Below are positions 22,661 to 35,839 of a stretch of DNA of 64,000 nt, piece by piece. Made by a program: the position numbers and the translations under genes. Within the stretch, counting starts at the first letter, position 1; the number at the start of each line of letters is the position of its first letter. Source of the stretch: Leuctra nigra (taxonomy: Eukaryota > Arthropoda > Insecta > Plecoptera > Leuctridae); the NCBI GenBank assembly GCA_934045905.1, contig OW203766.1:26158309-26222308 (forward strand). The letters are read 5' to 3'. The notes under the pieces were generated by a model that was given only the letters and a program-made list of their open reading frames with translations, was not told the origin of the DNA and made no database searches.

Positions 22661-23905
22661 CATAAGTGTACTTATGTAAAACATAAGTAAAACATAAGTA
22701 CTACACCCAAGCGCGTAGAAGAGGGGGAGTAGGACCCCCCTCTCTCTCGCTCTGTTTCAATTCTCCTCCGTATATTCTTATACATTTTAAATAATGTCAA
22801 ACATAAAATACCTACGCTTGTTAAAATCGCGTAGAAATCCACCAAATTCATGCCTGAAATGACCCGCATGTCACTGGGGGGTCCTCCCCCCCCCCTAGTC
22901 TTTGTAGTCAATAGTATACCCCCCCTTGGAAATGTAGTTCCTAGGCGCCTGAACTCGGGACTATCACAAGATAATACGCCTTTTTTGCTCTCATTTAAGA
23001 CGGTTTAGGTGTCTTATTAATTATTAAGAGTTAAGACACCAAAAGCATGTCATATTGCGATTCCAAATTCCGCCTCTATGGTGAATGTAACCATGTTTCT
23101 AAAGTAGTTTCTATTATTATAGAATCGATGGAAATCAAAAATAAATTGGGTTGATAAATAAAATGTGATTGCAACATCGAGGGTTGTTGCTCTTAAGGGA
23201 ATGAATTGAATAATGGAATCGGCTCGCTGGACGACAGGGTCAATGTCAGTTAGGGTGAGTGACAATAAGCAAGACAGTGGGACAATATGGCTCGCGTTGC
23301 ACGCACGCGGACGTCCCCGCACGAACACAAGCGAGCACGGAACGTGAATTATACATCGCGGCACGACGAGTGTTGGACGAAATTATTGCTTCGATTGGGA
23401 CGGCTCAAGTGTAATAGGAAATGGTTCATCAGACGGGTGGGGGAAAGTGACTTTGAATTTGGTTCTGATGAGACGTTGGAATGTCCATAAACGAGTGAAA
23501 TCAATGTTTAATAATTGATTGGAGCTTTGATTTTATTGATTTATTTGTTTAGGATCCATAGCTGTTTATAAAAATATTTGATTAGTCGAATCTTAGTCGT
23601 AGATATGTTTCGAATTAATTCAACATTGATATCTAGGACGTAAAAACGTAGTAGTTTAATTTAATTACCTACTTATTTAAAATAGTTTTAATTTTTACAT
23701 TTAGTTCAAGAACATGAACGCTAACAAACTATAAACGTACATAATATTTTAATTAGCATGAACAAGTGCTTATAGTTATAGTTTTGAATATTAATTCGTG
23801 AACTTTATAGTCAAGGTTCTCTTTGTATACTTTTAAATGAAGTGAGTTAATCATTATGGCATTGGAGATGGGATAGTGTTTCATAGATTTATCAAATCAT
23901 CTCAT
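22661..23905. other. Intron upstream of bHLH exon, no gene
   Basis: Contains poly-C runs near 22883-22897 and 22919-22925. A perfect 9-bp hairpin (GGTGTCTTA at 23008 with TAAGACACC at 23032) shares TTAAGACACCAAAAGCA with 15822. A GC-richer patch at 23280-23380 has no family match. Confidence 0.5.
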
Positions 23906-23910
23906 AGACT

Positions 23911-24145
23911 TCTGTACCTCAGAGGTAGAAGGCCCGATGTCCACTTTCACGATTTTGCGTTGAACACTTTTGGAATCATGAAGTTATCAATTACAATTTA
24001 ATTGAAAGTATAATATTGAAGAATTCTCTTACATTGGGTATTAGCTTCGATCACTATTACAAATAATTAATTGGATGATCGCAGAATGACTGTTTTTGAG
24101 CTCACCAAGAATCATTGAAATGTCTATCGCGCCTTTTACCTCTGT
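23911..24145 (+). repeat. Dispersed repeat, copy A (GTACCTCAGA family)
   Basis: It starts TCTGTACCTCAGAGGTAGAA and GGCCCGATGTCCACTTTC, passes through CGATTTTGCGTTG and CACTTTTGGAATCATG, and ends around ATTGGATGATCGCAGAATGA then TTTGAGCTCACC. The same order of words occurs at about 26075-26425, so the two are copies of one element of unknown class. Confidence 0.75.
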
Positions 24146-24149
24146 GGTT

Positions 24150-26070
24150 CAGAGTGAATTTTGCCTAAAATTGGTCTTAGAATGTTTCAGTTCAAGCATA
24201 TTTCATCAAGGTGTCAACTTATTGACGGATTCCATCGATTAGGAACTTTTCAAAATAAATTACTTTCGTCCCTTGTCAAAAGGCAGGAACATTGAAGAGT
24301 GATCGACTTGGATCCATCCCCGTTGCCGATATTTTGTCACGGGTTCCGAACCCGCGGGCCATCGGTGAGAAGTAATTAATTAGACCAGGTATGACGGCGG
24401 CTTTTGTTTCAACCGACTGATTAGGTGTGGATGAAGTTGAAGACGAATTCATCATTGCCTGAGAGAGAGATGGTTTTTCAGTGAAAACAATTGCTTTGAC
24501 CCGTTGCTGTTGCCGAGGATGCGGTGAGGAAGTGTCAAAGAAAGAGGCAGCTTGAGGGAGAACTTTTTGAAGAGAAATCAAATGTCTTATTTTCGAAGTT
24601 TTGGATGGATTTTAGTCAAATCCCAAAGTCAATTTGAGATAATTTCAATATTTAAATTAGTACCATTATGTTACTCTAAATTTTTAAACTTGTTATAAAA
24701 AATAGCAATTGCAAAAAAAGTTGATTGTTTGAGAGAGAAAAATAGATTTTGTATGATACACTTTCTTTACGATTTTTTTTCCGCTATCGTTGATTGATTT
24801 CCATTCTTAAAATGTTTTATAGGCACCGAGTGTTCGCCACGAGTGAGAGAAATTAGCAACTTTTGTGGGAAGATCGTCAACTGTTTTATTTCTCATTGGC
24901 CGTGACCTAGCAACCGATCAGATGTCAACAAATGTACTCAAAATATTTCGGAATCAGAACTTAGTCGCGCAAATTAATATTGTGATCAGATTCAGTGAAA
25001 TTGTGAACACTTTATTATTAATATTTTGTAGGCGAATAAACATTAGATAAACATGTGTAAATTTTAAGAATTGATAATGCGTAATATGTGCAGCAACATA
25101 ACATATAACTGCAGCGACTTGGACGCCTTGCCAAAAGGTAAGCTTCCTTCCCACAGATTAGGTGGCTCTGTCTGTACTTTTTACAGTGCCATCTGTTGTC
25201 TAAACACGCTGCCTATAGATACAGTATTTTTGCTTCTAAATCGTGTATTAAATGATATTTTATTTTTATTTTTGTATACTTAGGTTAAAACAGGGTGTCA
25301 TTTCTAGTACTATATTCTAGATCTAGTGCACTGGTACCAACTCAAACTATGTTTGACATAAAATGTCTTCGATAATAAATTAGCCACAGGTGCGAGTCAT
25401 GTTGGCAACACTTACAACGCACGACATAGCATTGGAATGAATGAAATCTCCTGGCTTTTCTACTACTACGCTATTGCATGATAGACACGGGACATTTCTG
25501 TCAAGTCATTCCTACGACGTTTTCATTCACTAGTCGAGGAGAAAAATACTCCGTGATGCCGCGAGTGCATGCTCAGGAGTCGCATGCTGGCTGGCCGTGA
25601 GCTCTGAACACTCAGTCAGGCATATGTCCAGGGGGCTGTGCGCTCACGTGGCGGGAAACATTCAACTCGCGATGGAATGGAACGTTTTTAATATTGTTAT
25701 TTTAATTTTTCATGAGGATTTGGCTTCTGTAGCGGAAATCGTTCATATAGCAAGAAAATTCAAATCTTTGATGAGATGGAACGTTTTTATTTCGTGTTAG
25801 CTGCTTGTATACAGAGGGCTGTGGAATCTTCTTGGACACTTTCAAAATAATGGAACGAATTTTACCTCTTGATCATTTGGATTTCATTCGAATGTTGGCC
25901 ACTTTTAACAATATAATTTGTTATGGCTCATATTTCAGGGTTATATTCCTCCATCTGAAATGGTCCATAATTCGAGGCTATTTGTTTTAGGCTACAAAGA
26001 ACTTAGATAATAAGAACAATGGGAACCATTCATAAATTGTTTTTTTATTTAATTTTATTTTTCGTATAAA
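24150..26070. other. Intron, no gene
   Basis: A 101-codon Ser/Thr-rich minus-strand frame at 24276-24581 begins with TTG and matches no family I recognise. 25480-25680 is GC-richer, with repeated GCATGCT words (near 25569 and 25583). Confidence 0.5.
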
Positions 26071-26074
26071 TCTA

Positions 26075-26425
26075 AGCCTTTGAAGAAGGCCCGATGAACA
26101 TTTTCTCGATTTTGCGTCGCAAACTTTTGGATTCATGTTATACTGAACTCAACAAATATAAAAATATAAAATAAACTAATACGGTATGAATTCTAGGTTT
26201 TTATAGTTTTATTGATATATATATCATATATCAACATATATCAACATATATCAACATATATCAACAAATATAGTTTTATTGAACTATAATAATACTACTA
26301 TACTGACTGTTGAACTCCTACAAATTTACAGGGTGTCACCAAAATGATTGGATTATCGCAGAATTACTAGTTTTTGTTTTTGAGATCACCTCAAAATCTT
26401 TGAAATTGCCATCCCGGGCTTCGCT
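26075..26425 (+). repeat. Dispersed repeat, copy B, interrupted by a microsatellite
   Basis: GAAGAAGGCCCGATGAACATTTTCTCGATTTTGCGT near 26082 matches copy A, and ATTGGATTATCGCAGAAT with TTTGAGATCACC near 26350-26390 matches its far end. Between them this copy is about 110 bp longer, and part of that excess is the microsatellite at 26201-26285. CAGGGTGTCACCAAAATG at about 26329 resembles a mariner-type terminus. Confidence 0.7.
26201..26285. repeat. (ATATATCAAC)n microsatellite with flanking direct repeats
   Basis: Four units of CATATATCAA follow one another at about 26225-26266. TATAGTTTTATTGA flanks the array on both sides (about 26202 and 26271), so the expansion occurred between direct repeats or duplicated them. 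Confidence 0.85.
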
Positions 26426-26444
26426 GCAGTTATAATTAAACAGT

Positions 26445-29400
26445 TTTGAGCACTTTTAGTATGATAGTTCCGTTACCATTATTTTCAGTTAACACAAAAT
26501 ACAAACAAAAGGTTGGTTATAAATCCTAGCCTAACTAGAAGTGATAGCTAACTTAGTTTTATAATTTCCCTCAAATTATTTAAAATTACGCAAAATAGTT
26601 GTACCCTCCCACAATCCTACTATATCAAAAAATCAAAAGCCGTCTATACCATTATGCCTCCCACATCATTATAAGCCTTTCATGAAGGCTTGGCAACATC
26701 GCAATCTACCTCAAATTATAAACAAATTTAGCCACGGCCAAACAATTGAGTCTTTTTTCAAGCTGAACTCTCAAATCGGAGAGAGAAAGAGCACCTAATG
26801 ACTGAGATGCTCATTACCTGAAAGACTGCGAAGGATGATGGCAATGCTAATGTGGCGACGGTAATAAGGGCATTGTGGCCGCCTCGACCCACCCACTTCG
26901 GATTCAACGCATGGGGACCAAAAACGAAAACAAGGATAGAGGAGACTTAAAAAGTAGGGTTTATGAGTGAGATGAGTTTATAAATGTCACGAAATTGTAT
27001 TTTTCGAGATTTGGGATTTCAATTATTTTCTCTGTTATAAGCAATAATAACACCACTTTATTTCAGTTATTCGCACTGTACCTATACAGGTGAAATTTTC
27101 TATTGCCAAGTTAAATAAATGAAACAAATGTAAGTGAAAAGGAAACTTGTGTCGATGTTTACATATAAGTGAGAAATAGTGAAACAATTGACCACAGCTC
27201 AAAAACAAGAAACACAACAATGAAAGTAGTAACAATCAGGGTTTTAAAAAGTCTAGGCTATGTCGTTTGCGTTATTTTACTTATAAGCTTTCTTAATTTT
27301 AATAGTTGTATTAGATAAGAAATCAGTCATCATTGTCATAGGACAAACAGCCTTATAACGTTATTGAACATTGTACCTACTGCTGACTGCTGAACTGCCC
27401 AATATACGTGTCGTTTGACAAATACTCCCAGTTACATTTCACTAAGTTAGATCCAATGCATTTTATTGTCATTAGCTATTTCTTTTATCTCGCACGGCAT
27501 TTATGAATCAATCAGTTTGTATGCATAATGAAGACAGTGTGTTTCTACTTTGAAAGGTGTGTCGAGTATTTATAACTTTGAATAATCCCCCAAATGACGT
27601 CATTCACCCCCAACCCCAACCCCCCATTAATACACTCCTTCTTTTATACATAAGTGCATAATGAAAGTTTGTTTCTTCTTTTTTTCGCCAGTCGGAAATC
27701 GAAACGAATGAAGGAAACATTTCGGTCCGGAAAAGAAACCGCCTTTCCGCCGTCGAGAGGAAATAACTCCGATAGGAATTTCTCTCAAAGTTAAGATAAT
27801 GACTTGGAATACAAGGTGAAGGTATAGGAAAAAATGACGCCCTACTAATGTGTTATCTGTCAGAAGAACGACGCTTTCCCGACGCCTTGAGTGCAAGAAC
27901 GACGCTTGGAGTTGCTTTGATCTGGGACGTCGGGAAAGAGGAAACTTATCAGGGAAAAGAGAAACTACAAAGTAATGGAAATGAATGTGGAGGTTAATAC
28001 TTCTGTAATGTCCTGAGAATTCATAAATTTTGTTGAAATGTCATCGAGATTTAAAATATGACAGGAAATTAAATCTGTCTACAATTGTATGTGAGTTCAG
28101 TTTTCAGTTGTTAACAATACAATAATAATATGTTAGTTTTAAATTATAAATTTCAGGATTTTTAGAAAATGACGTAAATGTGAAACAATGTTTAAAAATT
28201 AACGAATAGTAAATTTGGAAAAGTCAATAATTTAATTAATTCAGATGAATGTATTGTTAAATAACTAATTTAAATAAAATTAGGGGATGAGAGTGCATGC
28301 CTAAAATATCAGTGAACTAAATCAGGAAATAATTAATGATACCCATACATGTTTTGACCAAGAGCCAGGTAAATATTGTAATTGATAAAGTGTGTACCTA
28401 TACTATTTGCGAGTTCTTAACTGTATTTTAATACCACATTTCTAAATCAACATGACAAGTGATTAATGTTTCTATCAAAATCAATCGGCAAAGCCCACTG
28501 CTGTATTAGCTTCATAAAGTAATTCTACTACCTAGGATAAAAGTAGATTTACATATTTAGATTTTAAAAGTACAGATGGCGCCTTATCGATCACAAAAAC
28601 ATCTTAATTATACGGAAACAAAAAGAGGGGAAAACTCATTGGTATTCCATTCAATCAAGTCCGTAGAAAACGATCAATTTGAATAACTTCGAATGTTTCT
28701 GTTGTAGATTTATTGATGATGTAAAGATTCTGATTTGATTATTAATATGGGCGTTGGTCCAGGGATAATACAGAAGCAATGTTAAGATTAATTAATTGAT
28801 CTGGAAGGTAATCTATTGATTTGATATTGTGTTTTATGAACAGAGCTTGACAACAGTATTTATAAGTAGCTCTCAAGAAGTCGGTCTACTTTTGTTACCC
28901 CCCACGCCCCCTCAGTACAATACATGGCATGCATCTAGGTATTCTTTTTCATGCTATAATTTATAGATTTTGTTAATTTCTCCTTTCGAATCTCGATATT
29001 TTTAGGACTACTTGGTAGAGCAATGTGTTATATTGTATTGTATCGTTAATTAATTGTTCATGCTAATTGTTACGCTCCATTTAGTAGGACTATATTTCTG
29101 TCAATTTGTGCTTCTGTCATAATTAATCAACACACTGACCAGTATGTTACTGGTATGTTAGCACCAGTATGTTTGCACCATACTTTAATAGTGCAGATCT
29201 TTGTCTTTTATTCGCTTTATTTATTTCATAGATTCAAAAATTAAAAGGTTGTATGATATATTATATGAATTCGTAATATTCGCAACAGCGTTACTAAAAA
29301 TCCATACAACTTCAAAATGCAATAAAAAATATTATTTAAATTATGCTATAAAAATGTTTCCTTATCTAATTATAAATTATAATGTTATTTGCAAATATAG

Positions 29401-32400
29401 TAAGTTAAGTCCATACAAATTATAATATACCTATATTATGTGTAAATGTTGTAGTCGAATGAGCATATCATTGCGATCGCTTTCTATTATCCACCAGTCT
29501 ATATAAACGCTTTTGACATCCTCTAGAGGACGGAAGTAAAGTTCTATGATAGTTCTATTCACAGTTATTGCTCGCAGTTCATGTCAGTAACATTTCATAA
29601 TTTCATAACACTGAAACATACGAAGCGTCCCCTAGTTCCATAGCATGGTCACCACAGATGCCAGGTCCTCTGTACACTCAGACAAAAGCCTATTACACTC
29701 TTCTATCTAGGAAGATTATATATATGTTGAAAATACACCAACCGTGAAGTCATAAAAAATACACTACATTAGAGTTCCGGCGTACCTACTATATATAATA
29801 TATAAGTGTATAAAATGCTTATGTACTATTACATAAATTATAGAAAAATGTTGCCCTAGTATTTTTATAATAAGATAGCTGGGAATTTAATCGTTGTGAA
29901 TCTACTACAGGGTGTAGCAGAAAATAGACGTCAAAAAAACGTCAAGCAGATGTATGAAAAGTTGAACTGGTATTCAAAAAGAGAAGTACCTACAATTTAA
30001 TAAAATATTTTTTTTCACGATTTACTAATTTTACACGAGTGTTACTGAGACGTAATGTTATTTACATGAAACATTGAATTTTTTCGTAGTAATTTTCATT
30101 TAGAGTATAACCATAAATTTTACAGAAGAAAGAAGAATTCAGAGACAATTTAAAGAGAATATTCAATTTAAAACAATTACCACTCTAACCGGTTTATAAA
30201 CATCAACATATTTATTTATATTATACTTAGTAACATCTTGAGTTTTCATCTTGAATACATATTTATTAGTTGAGTGTCGTATTAATTTCATTATGTTCAA
30301 TAGGTGTGCTCAATAAGCGAGTCGGATCTTCAAATGACCGTGAATTTACCTCAACAACAATCATTTGTCAAGACTCATTCGATCGCGATTTACAGAAGAT
30401 TATTCTTACATTTCCACACATCCATAGTTCACATCTTGTCTGATGGTTTTACAGGAAAACAATCGACAGATTTGTGTTCTATTACTTAATTATATTAATT
30501 TATAATTAGTTTTGAAAGTAATTGTGTTGTAAATATGTTGGAAAGAGACAATTATGTGTTTTGTAATGACTAAAAGTAGTTCTTATAAAATTTTGCATAC
30601 ATTTTAATTTCATTAGAAACTTATAAAAAAGGCAGAAACTATACATTTTAGAAATTTTAATTATTCAAATATGAAATCTCAAGAATAAGAAGAAGCAATT
30701 TGGCATTTTTTTATACCTACCATGGACCATGGTACTAAAAATTTTGATTTTGATTTTTCTCTGTTTTGACATTTATTACTTTGTTGGACTATAAGTTTTT
30801 AGATCTTTGCTTTGTAACTTGATTGAAGTACTGCAATTTTTTTTATTTCCAAACCCTGGTTCCAAATATTATATGCTAAAAAATTAATTAGTGATCAAAA
30901 CCCATTTTATCAAAATAATGGTAATCGATATAATATATTGTTTTTATTTTTAGCAAAAAATAAAACAGTTTGTAAGTTAGCTTGAGATGATTTAGTTTCC
31001 TATCATGACCTGTCAGGACTCAGTTTCGTTGTAAATAGACTATATTATTCCTACTCTGTTTTTTCATTCCAAACGCAGACTAAACAACTCATAATAAGCG
31101 ATTATCAAAACATTTCCAACTTTAATAAAAGAAAAGAGATTTCTAAATTTCCCCCTCACTTAAAAAGCCATTAACGCATGTATTACCACTACTCTGGGAT
31201 TTGTGACTCATGGATTAGATCAAGGTTAAAAACAATGTTTTACCATTCGAAGTCTTCTCGCTCAGCTAATGTAAAATAGTTGTCGTTTGAGATAAGGCTG
31301 GCTGCAGTAGCGACTTTCAACATTTCACGATAGCTCTAGTTTAGAGGATCATGGCGCGTTAGTCCAGATTTGCTTTGGTTTTCAGGTCAGTCTTCATTAA
31401 CATTAAAATGTGTAAAATTTGGTAATTAAATTTCTTACAAAAATCTAGGTTTATTACCAAAAACCTAAAAACACAGAAATTGAGATAAAGTTTCAAGTAA
31501 ATGTATTTTCATTTTTACTGAAAAGCAGTAATGCATAACATTGAGGTTGAATAAAAATAGACGAATGCACCGTATTTCATAGAAAAAATATAAAAATCTT
31601 AACGACCCATTACTGTACCATTTATAGTAGGTATTTGATTTTAATGACCGATTCATCAATACCAAAAATACTTATCTTCAAAAGTTTTATGATTTAATTT
31701 TAATTAATGAACGCAGTTAATAATGTGAGTTCGTTACACTGTAAGTAATTGTACACCAGTGCAATCGGGGAGGGAATGCACTGGTAATTGGTAGATTTCA
31801 AATAATCCTATCCACTAATTGTAGTTTGCAATCCAACAATTAAACAGTCTATGCTCTCATAATGACGATGATTAGTACTAACTTTATTAAGCAAACAGTG
31901 AGATTATATAAGAAAACATAAGGAAATTATATGATAACTGTTTGATCAAAATTATTAATTGCGTTAGGAAATTACAGTTTGCGTTGATTTCATAAATTAA
32001 TTAGTCAGTTGATAGGTCGTGTGTGAAAAGAGTCATTATTTTCATATTCATCTTGCTTTAAACACGAAACATTTGTAAGTAGATGAGAAGTGAGATGTGT
32101 AAGTGAATTACAAAGGCATTAGGTACCGTATAGTTGCTACTAATTAATAAGATCATCAACAATAACTTGTTGACATTCTTGAGACTTGCAACAAAGAGAA
32201 GCAAATTAATTATATGATCTGCATGAAAATACTGAATATATCAGATTCTATAATAAAGTATAAAATGAACTTTCAAATAAATAGATTGACGGAGAAAGAT
32301 TCGTATTCGTGTGACGAAATTGGCAATTTTTCTTTTATAATAGCGATATTATAAATAAATCTAGCTCCCCATTTTACATTTTCTCTATTTGCAGTTATAT

Positions 32401-32735
32401 AATTTTATGTTGTTTACAGTTTTAATTTTTAAATGTTACAATAAACAATAATCATAACGATTTATTATCTATCCATCTATATTATTATAGTGATAATGTT
32501 TAATTGCTGCTTTTATGAGTTTATGTATAGACCTGTCTTGTATATTTATGCAACCCAAAAGTCAATTGAATAAATTAAAAAAGTCAAAATTAAACACTAA
32601 AGTCAAATTTTCTACATTAATTCTTTCATTAAAAATTAAAGGTAATATCTTCTTAATGAGAGCTACAAAAATAAATGCCCTCTCCACTTAAATCCCTCTC
32701 ACAACAAACTAGGTATCTATTATCTGTTTGAATTA
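26445..32735. other. Long intron stretch, no gene
   Basis: No coding signal in more than 6 kb. At 27864-27938 AAGAACGACGCTT is directly repeated (27864, 27895), and CTTTCCCGACG (27874-27884) is repeated inverted as CGTCGGGAAAG (27928-27938). Near 29125-29180 there are several CAGTATGTT/CACCAGTATG words. The remainder is AT-rich. Confidence 0.5.
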
Positions 32736-32739
32736 GCAC

Positions 32740-32985
32740 CTCGGTTCTGCGTCTCCCGATGGCATCAGCTGAATGAATGGTGTTGGCAGTGGGTGTTGGC
32801 GAAGACGGGGGATTTGCATACGTCCAGAGCATAGCAGCGGGCTCGCTTCTGCCCACGCTGTCGAAATCTTTAGTCCGGCAGACGACAGCACTTAAGTGCA
32901 CCTCGAGTGATGTCTTAATCGCCTCTCGTGACGTCATCAACGCAATACAGCGCAGGAGGAACGAGCTTAAAGGCACATTCTCACT
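32740..32985. other. GC-richer island in the intron
   Basis: About 245 bp much richer in GC than the surrounding DNA, open on both strands for 74-107 codons but without a family match. It includes TGACGTCA (32930-32937) and several CACCTCGAG-like words. It could be a conserved regulatory segment, an unrecognised short exon or an old insertion. Confidence 0.35.
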
Positions 32986-33384
32986 TCAAGTTAAAATTTA
33001 ATAACTTGTTTGTTACTTTGATTTAGTTACTGTGCGAAATTATAAGAGTATTTGATCAAAAGGTTGATGAGATTTTTTGAATTTTAGTAATTATAATTTG
33101 AATTTGGCGCGTCTTCTTGTAACTCTGTATAATGGCTTTGTCGTCAGCATTGAATTAAATTAATTTACATATAATTTGACGCTGGTACTGTAGAGAAAAT
33201 GAAAAATTTATTGGTATATTTAGTAATAAATTACTATTGGTACCAAAAAAAAAAGTTTTTAGTAAATTGACTCAAGTCAAAAGTTTAAAATTTGTAATTA
33301 AACTTTTGCCAATTTGAATGCAGTTAAATCGCATTTATACACTAAATAATGGATCCCATTTACATATACTCATTCTCGTCTAGC

Positions 33385-33545
33385 CTTTCTATGATTTTCC
33401 TCGCCGTTTTCGCTGCGCTATGTCGCTGTGGAACCACAATACGCAGCTTCTGACTGCGAATACGGATGGACGGGGAACAAGCCGCCTATCTTCGCTCCTT
33501 CCCATGCAGGCAACAGGTGAACGCTATAAACTCCGTTCGGAAAGG
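33385..33545. other. Second GC-richer patch
   Basis: Contains TGTGGAACCACAATACGCAG (an AACCACA Runt-type site inside a small palindrome) and CAGGTGAACG. No coding assignment is possible. Confidence 0.3.
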
Positions 33546-33874
33546 TGTTAAGTACACACTTGCATATCTTAACATTCAGATCGAACCAATGGCCAGCGCG
33601 GCGAGAATTTTAATTAGACGCTTAATTACTTGCGGGTTAAAATAACCATACACAAAGTGGTCGATAGATCTTCGACTGAATCGAGAGTTTTACAAGAAAC
33701 AAAAACTAGATTTATTTCTTTAAAATAGAAGATTGGACATTGTATTAATTCAAGCTCTAATTAGAAAGTATAATTAATTTTTGTAATTGCATAAAAATAT
33801 CGTTCATAAGTCGAAATAATAGTGCAATTGCAATTTTCATATAAATAATTGGAATTAAATCTTCCCTGACGGAC

Positions 33875-33985
33875 ACGTGGAAGAGACCAGAGGTTCGATC
33901 CCTGGTTCTGAATTGTTTTCAATCGCACTTCCCTTCATTCCAACCGGGCTCCACTGAAAGTTTCCCATAAAATCAAAGTCTCCTG
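33875..33985 (+). repeat. tRNA-derived SINE fragment with shared tail
   Basis: GAGGTTCGATCCCTGG at about 33891 is a good tRNA B-box and T-arm. It is followed by ACTTCCCTTCATTCC and then CTCCACTGAAAGTTTCCCATAAAATC, which matches the tail word of the element at 50250-50409 (CACTGGAAGTTTTCCATAAAACC). The A-box half is too degraded to see. Confidence 0.65.
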
Positions 33986-33989
33986 TCTC

Positions 33990-35400
33990 ATTGAGTCATA
34001 GCTAATTTAAATTATTTTAGTACCCAAAAATTATGATTTTTCCTTTGTTGATATAATTTTTTTGCCATTCCCTATTCTGGGTACTGAGTAACTAGTTTTA
34101 CAATCGAGTACAGTTAAGTATATAAAATAATAATTGCAACGGCAATGAAATAGTACTGGCAATAAATTAAAGTTCATAATTTAGTATAGATTCTAGATAG
34201 TAATATAATATTGTATTTTTTCACATAAGTTGCCATTATGAACAGCACACTTTGCAGTACAGTAAAACTGCTAATAATGATAACAATTGTGGTCTATCTC
34301 TTGTAATTAATTTCTTAATGTTCAATCATATTCCTGAGTTTCGTAGGTGGAAACATTCCTGTTAGCAATCCGAGATCAAATCATCTCAGAGCTTCGTTAG
34401 TTCTACTCTACCAACCAGTAACAACCCTGATATAACATTCAAGAATGCAACAAATTGATTGCTTATTATTTTATTAGATCCTTAATTGTAAATTAATGCA
34501 AAAGGCTAATTTTTACACTAGAAAAAGTTTATGTACAGACATTAAAATGCCGGATATTGCCGATTTGGCCTAAAAACTAACTAGTAATTTAGGAGGTGTA
34601 TAATACCATACCGAATGTGTGAGCCAATTTGTTTAAATTTGAATTCACGTTGATGGTATCATTTTAACTAGGTTTAATTTCATCTCAAGGCTTTATCATA
34701 ATTTAACTCAAGCTTATCAAAAATTGCTCCAAATAGCTCCAAATAACAGATATTTTTTAATTTAAATTGGATCGTAATGTGATGTTACTACATTAAATGG
34801 AACTTTTCTGTATTAATTTCCTCATCATCTCTCTTGACACATGAAGTCTTGTGAATGCAACTAATTGTCGTTACTGACGTCACAAATCTGTCGTCCAATA
34901 AGAATGCAAGGCGCCAATGATTTAAATAATATTCTAATTTTTAACCCTTGTAGTAGTCTGGCTCGTCCACTGCCTTCTATTCTCTCCAACCGGATCACAA
35001 ACTCTATCCTCTAGTAGGCTGTGACTTACATTAATCGTAAAGTGAGGTTATGTCTGAATCCGAAGCGAACATGAATGAATCGCTTATCTGAGTCTGACGA
35101 CATAAGTCTATCATCCAATGGGAATGCATATGTAATCTGATAATAGGGATAAACGTGTTGCAACACCGTCATGCAATCCTTGCTAATTCTGTAGGATATA
35201 AGTGGATTATGTGTGGAAGTCCTCGTGGTTAAGCCGGACACTGTTTTGATTCTGAATCAATAGCAGTGATTGAAAAGTGCTCACTTTACAGAAAAGTCTT
35301 CCTAATTGGCTGATAGAAAAATGTAATACATGGCTTTTCATTATTTCTCTGTCGTTCTGACTTCTTTTTCAAAATACAGTGCCATACATTCTCGTCCTCG
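33990..35400. other. Intron, no gene
   Basis: AT-rich; no gene or clear repeat. TGACGTCACAAATCTG near 34875 contains an isolated CRE-like TGACGTCA. Confidence 0.5.
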
Positions 35401-35416
35401 GTCAAAAGTCGTCCCA

Positions 35417-35839
35417 TAACCTCCTGTACATTATCCTCATCCACGTTGTCGACGTCATCGTCGTCGTCGTCGTCGTACTGAAACGTCGTTCCACGACCTC
35501 ATGTACAGTATCCTCATCCACGTTGTCGACGTCATCGTCGTTGCATCCATCGTCGACGCATAGTCTGTCTCGCCTCCATACAACTTTGAACGGAAATATC
35601 GTCGCACTCCTGTACATTGGCATTAACATTCTCCCCTTCGTCTTTGTCCTCCTGGTCGTCGTCGTGGTCATGAAACGCCGTTCCATGACCTCCTGTACAT
35701 GATCCTTATCCACATTGTCGTCATCGTCGTATACAACCTTGAACGGAAACATCGTCGCACGACCTCCTGTACATGGCATCAACATCCTCCCCTTCGGCTT
35801 TGTCCTCCTGGTCGTCGTCGTCGTCGTCGTCGTCGTCAA
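35417..35839. repeat. Composite minisatellite with (GTC)n cores
   Basis: Two unit types alternate. Type A (ACCTCCTGTACATTATCCTC, then ATCCACGTTGTCGACGTCATC and GTCGTCG) lies at about 35417, 35494 and, shortened, 35688. Type B (TTGAACGGAAA, ATCGTCGCAC, TCCTGTACAT, ACATTCTCCCCTTCG, TTTGTCCTCCTGGTCGTCG) lies at about 35585 and 35735. The order A-A-B-A-B suggests duplication of a larger block. The type B copies and first type A copy end in GTC runs, the longest (GTC)9 or so near 35813-35839. Frames of 99-146 codons across it are Ser/Val or Thr/Asp/Arg simple sequence. Confidence 0.9.

Noticed and set aside
22257..22661. 134-codon frame read as one continuous protein through the AhR exon
   Set aside because: Residues outside 22316-22506 are intronic: the left part follows a canonical GT donor and the right part is minisatellite beyond an AG acceptor.
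24276..24581. 101-codon Ser/Thr-rich minus-strand open frame
   Set aside because: It begins with TTG instead of ATG, has no splice context I could support, and matches no family I recognise. One such frame is expected by chance in 64 kb.
33385..33440. Minus-strand AQRKRRGKS-like reading, considered as the N-terminal AhR exon (expected KRRRRNGKS)
   Set aside because: There is no GT donor at the required phase, a stop follows directly, and no plausible ATG context precedes it.
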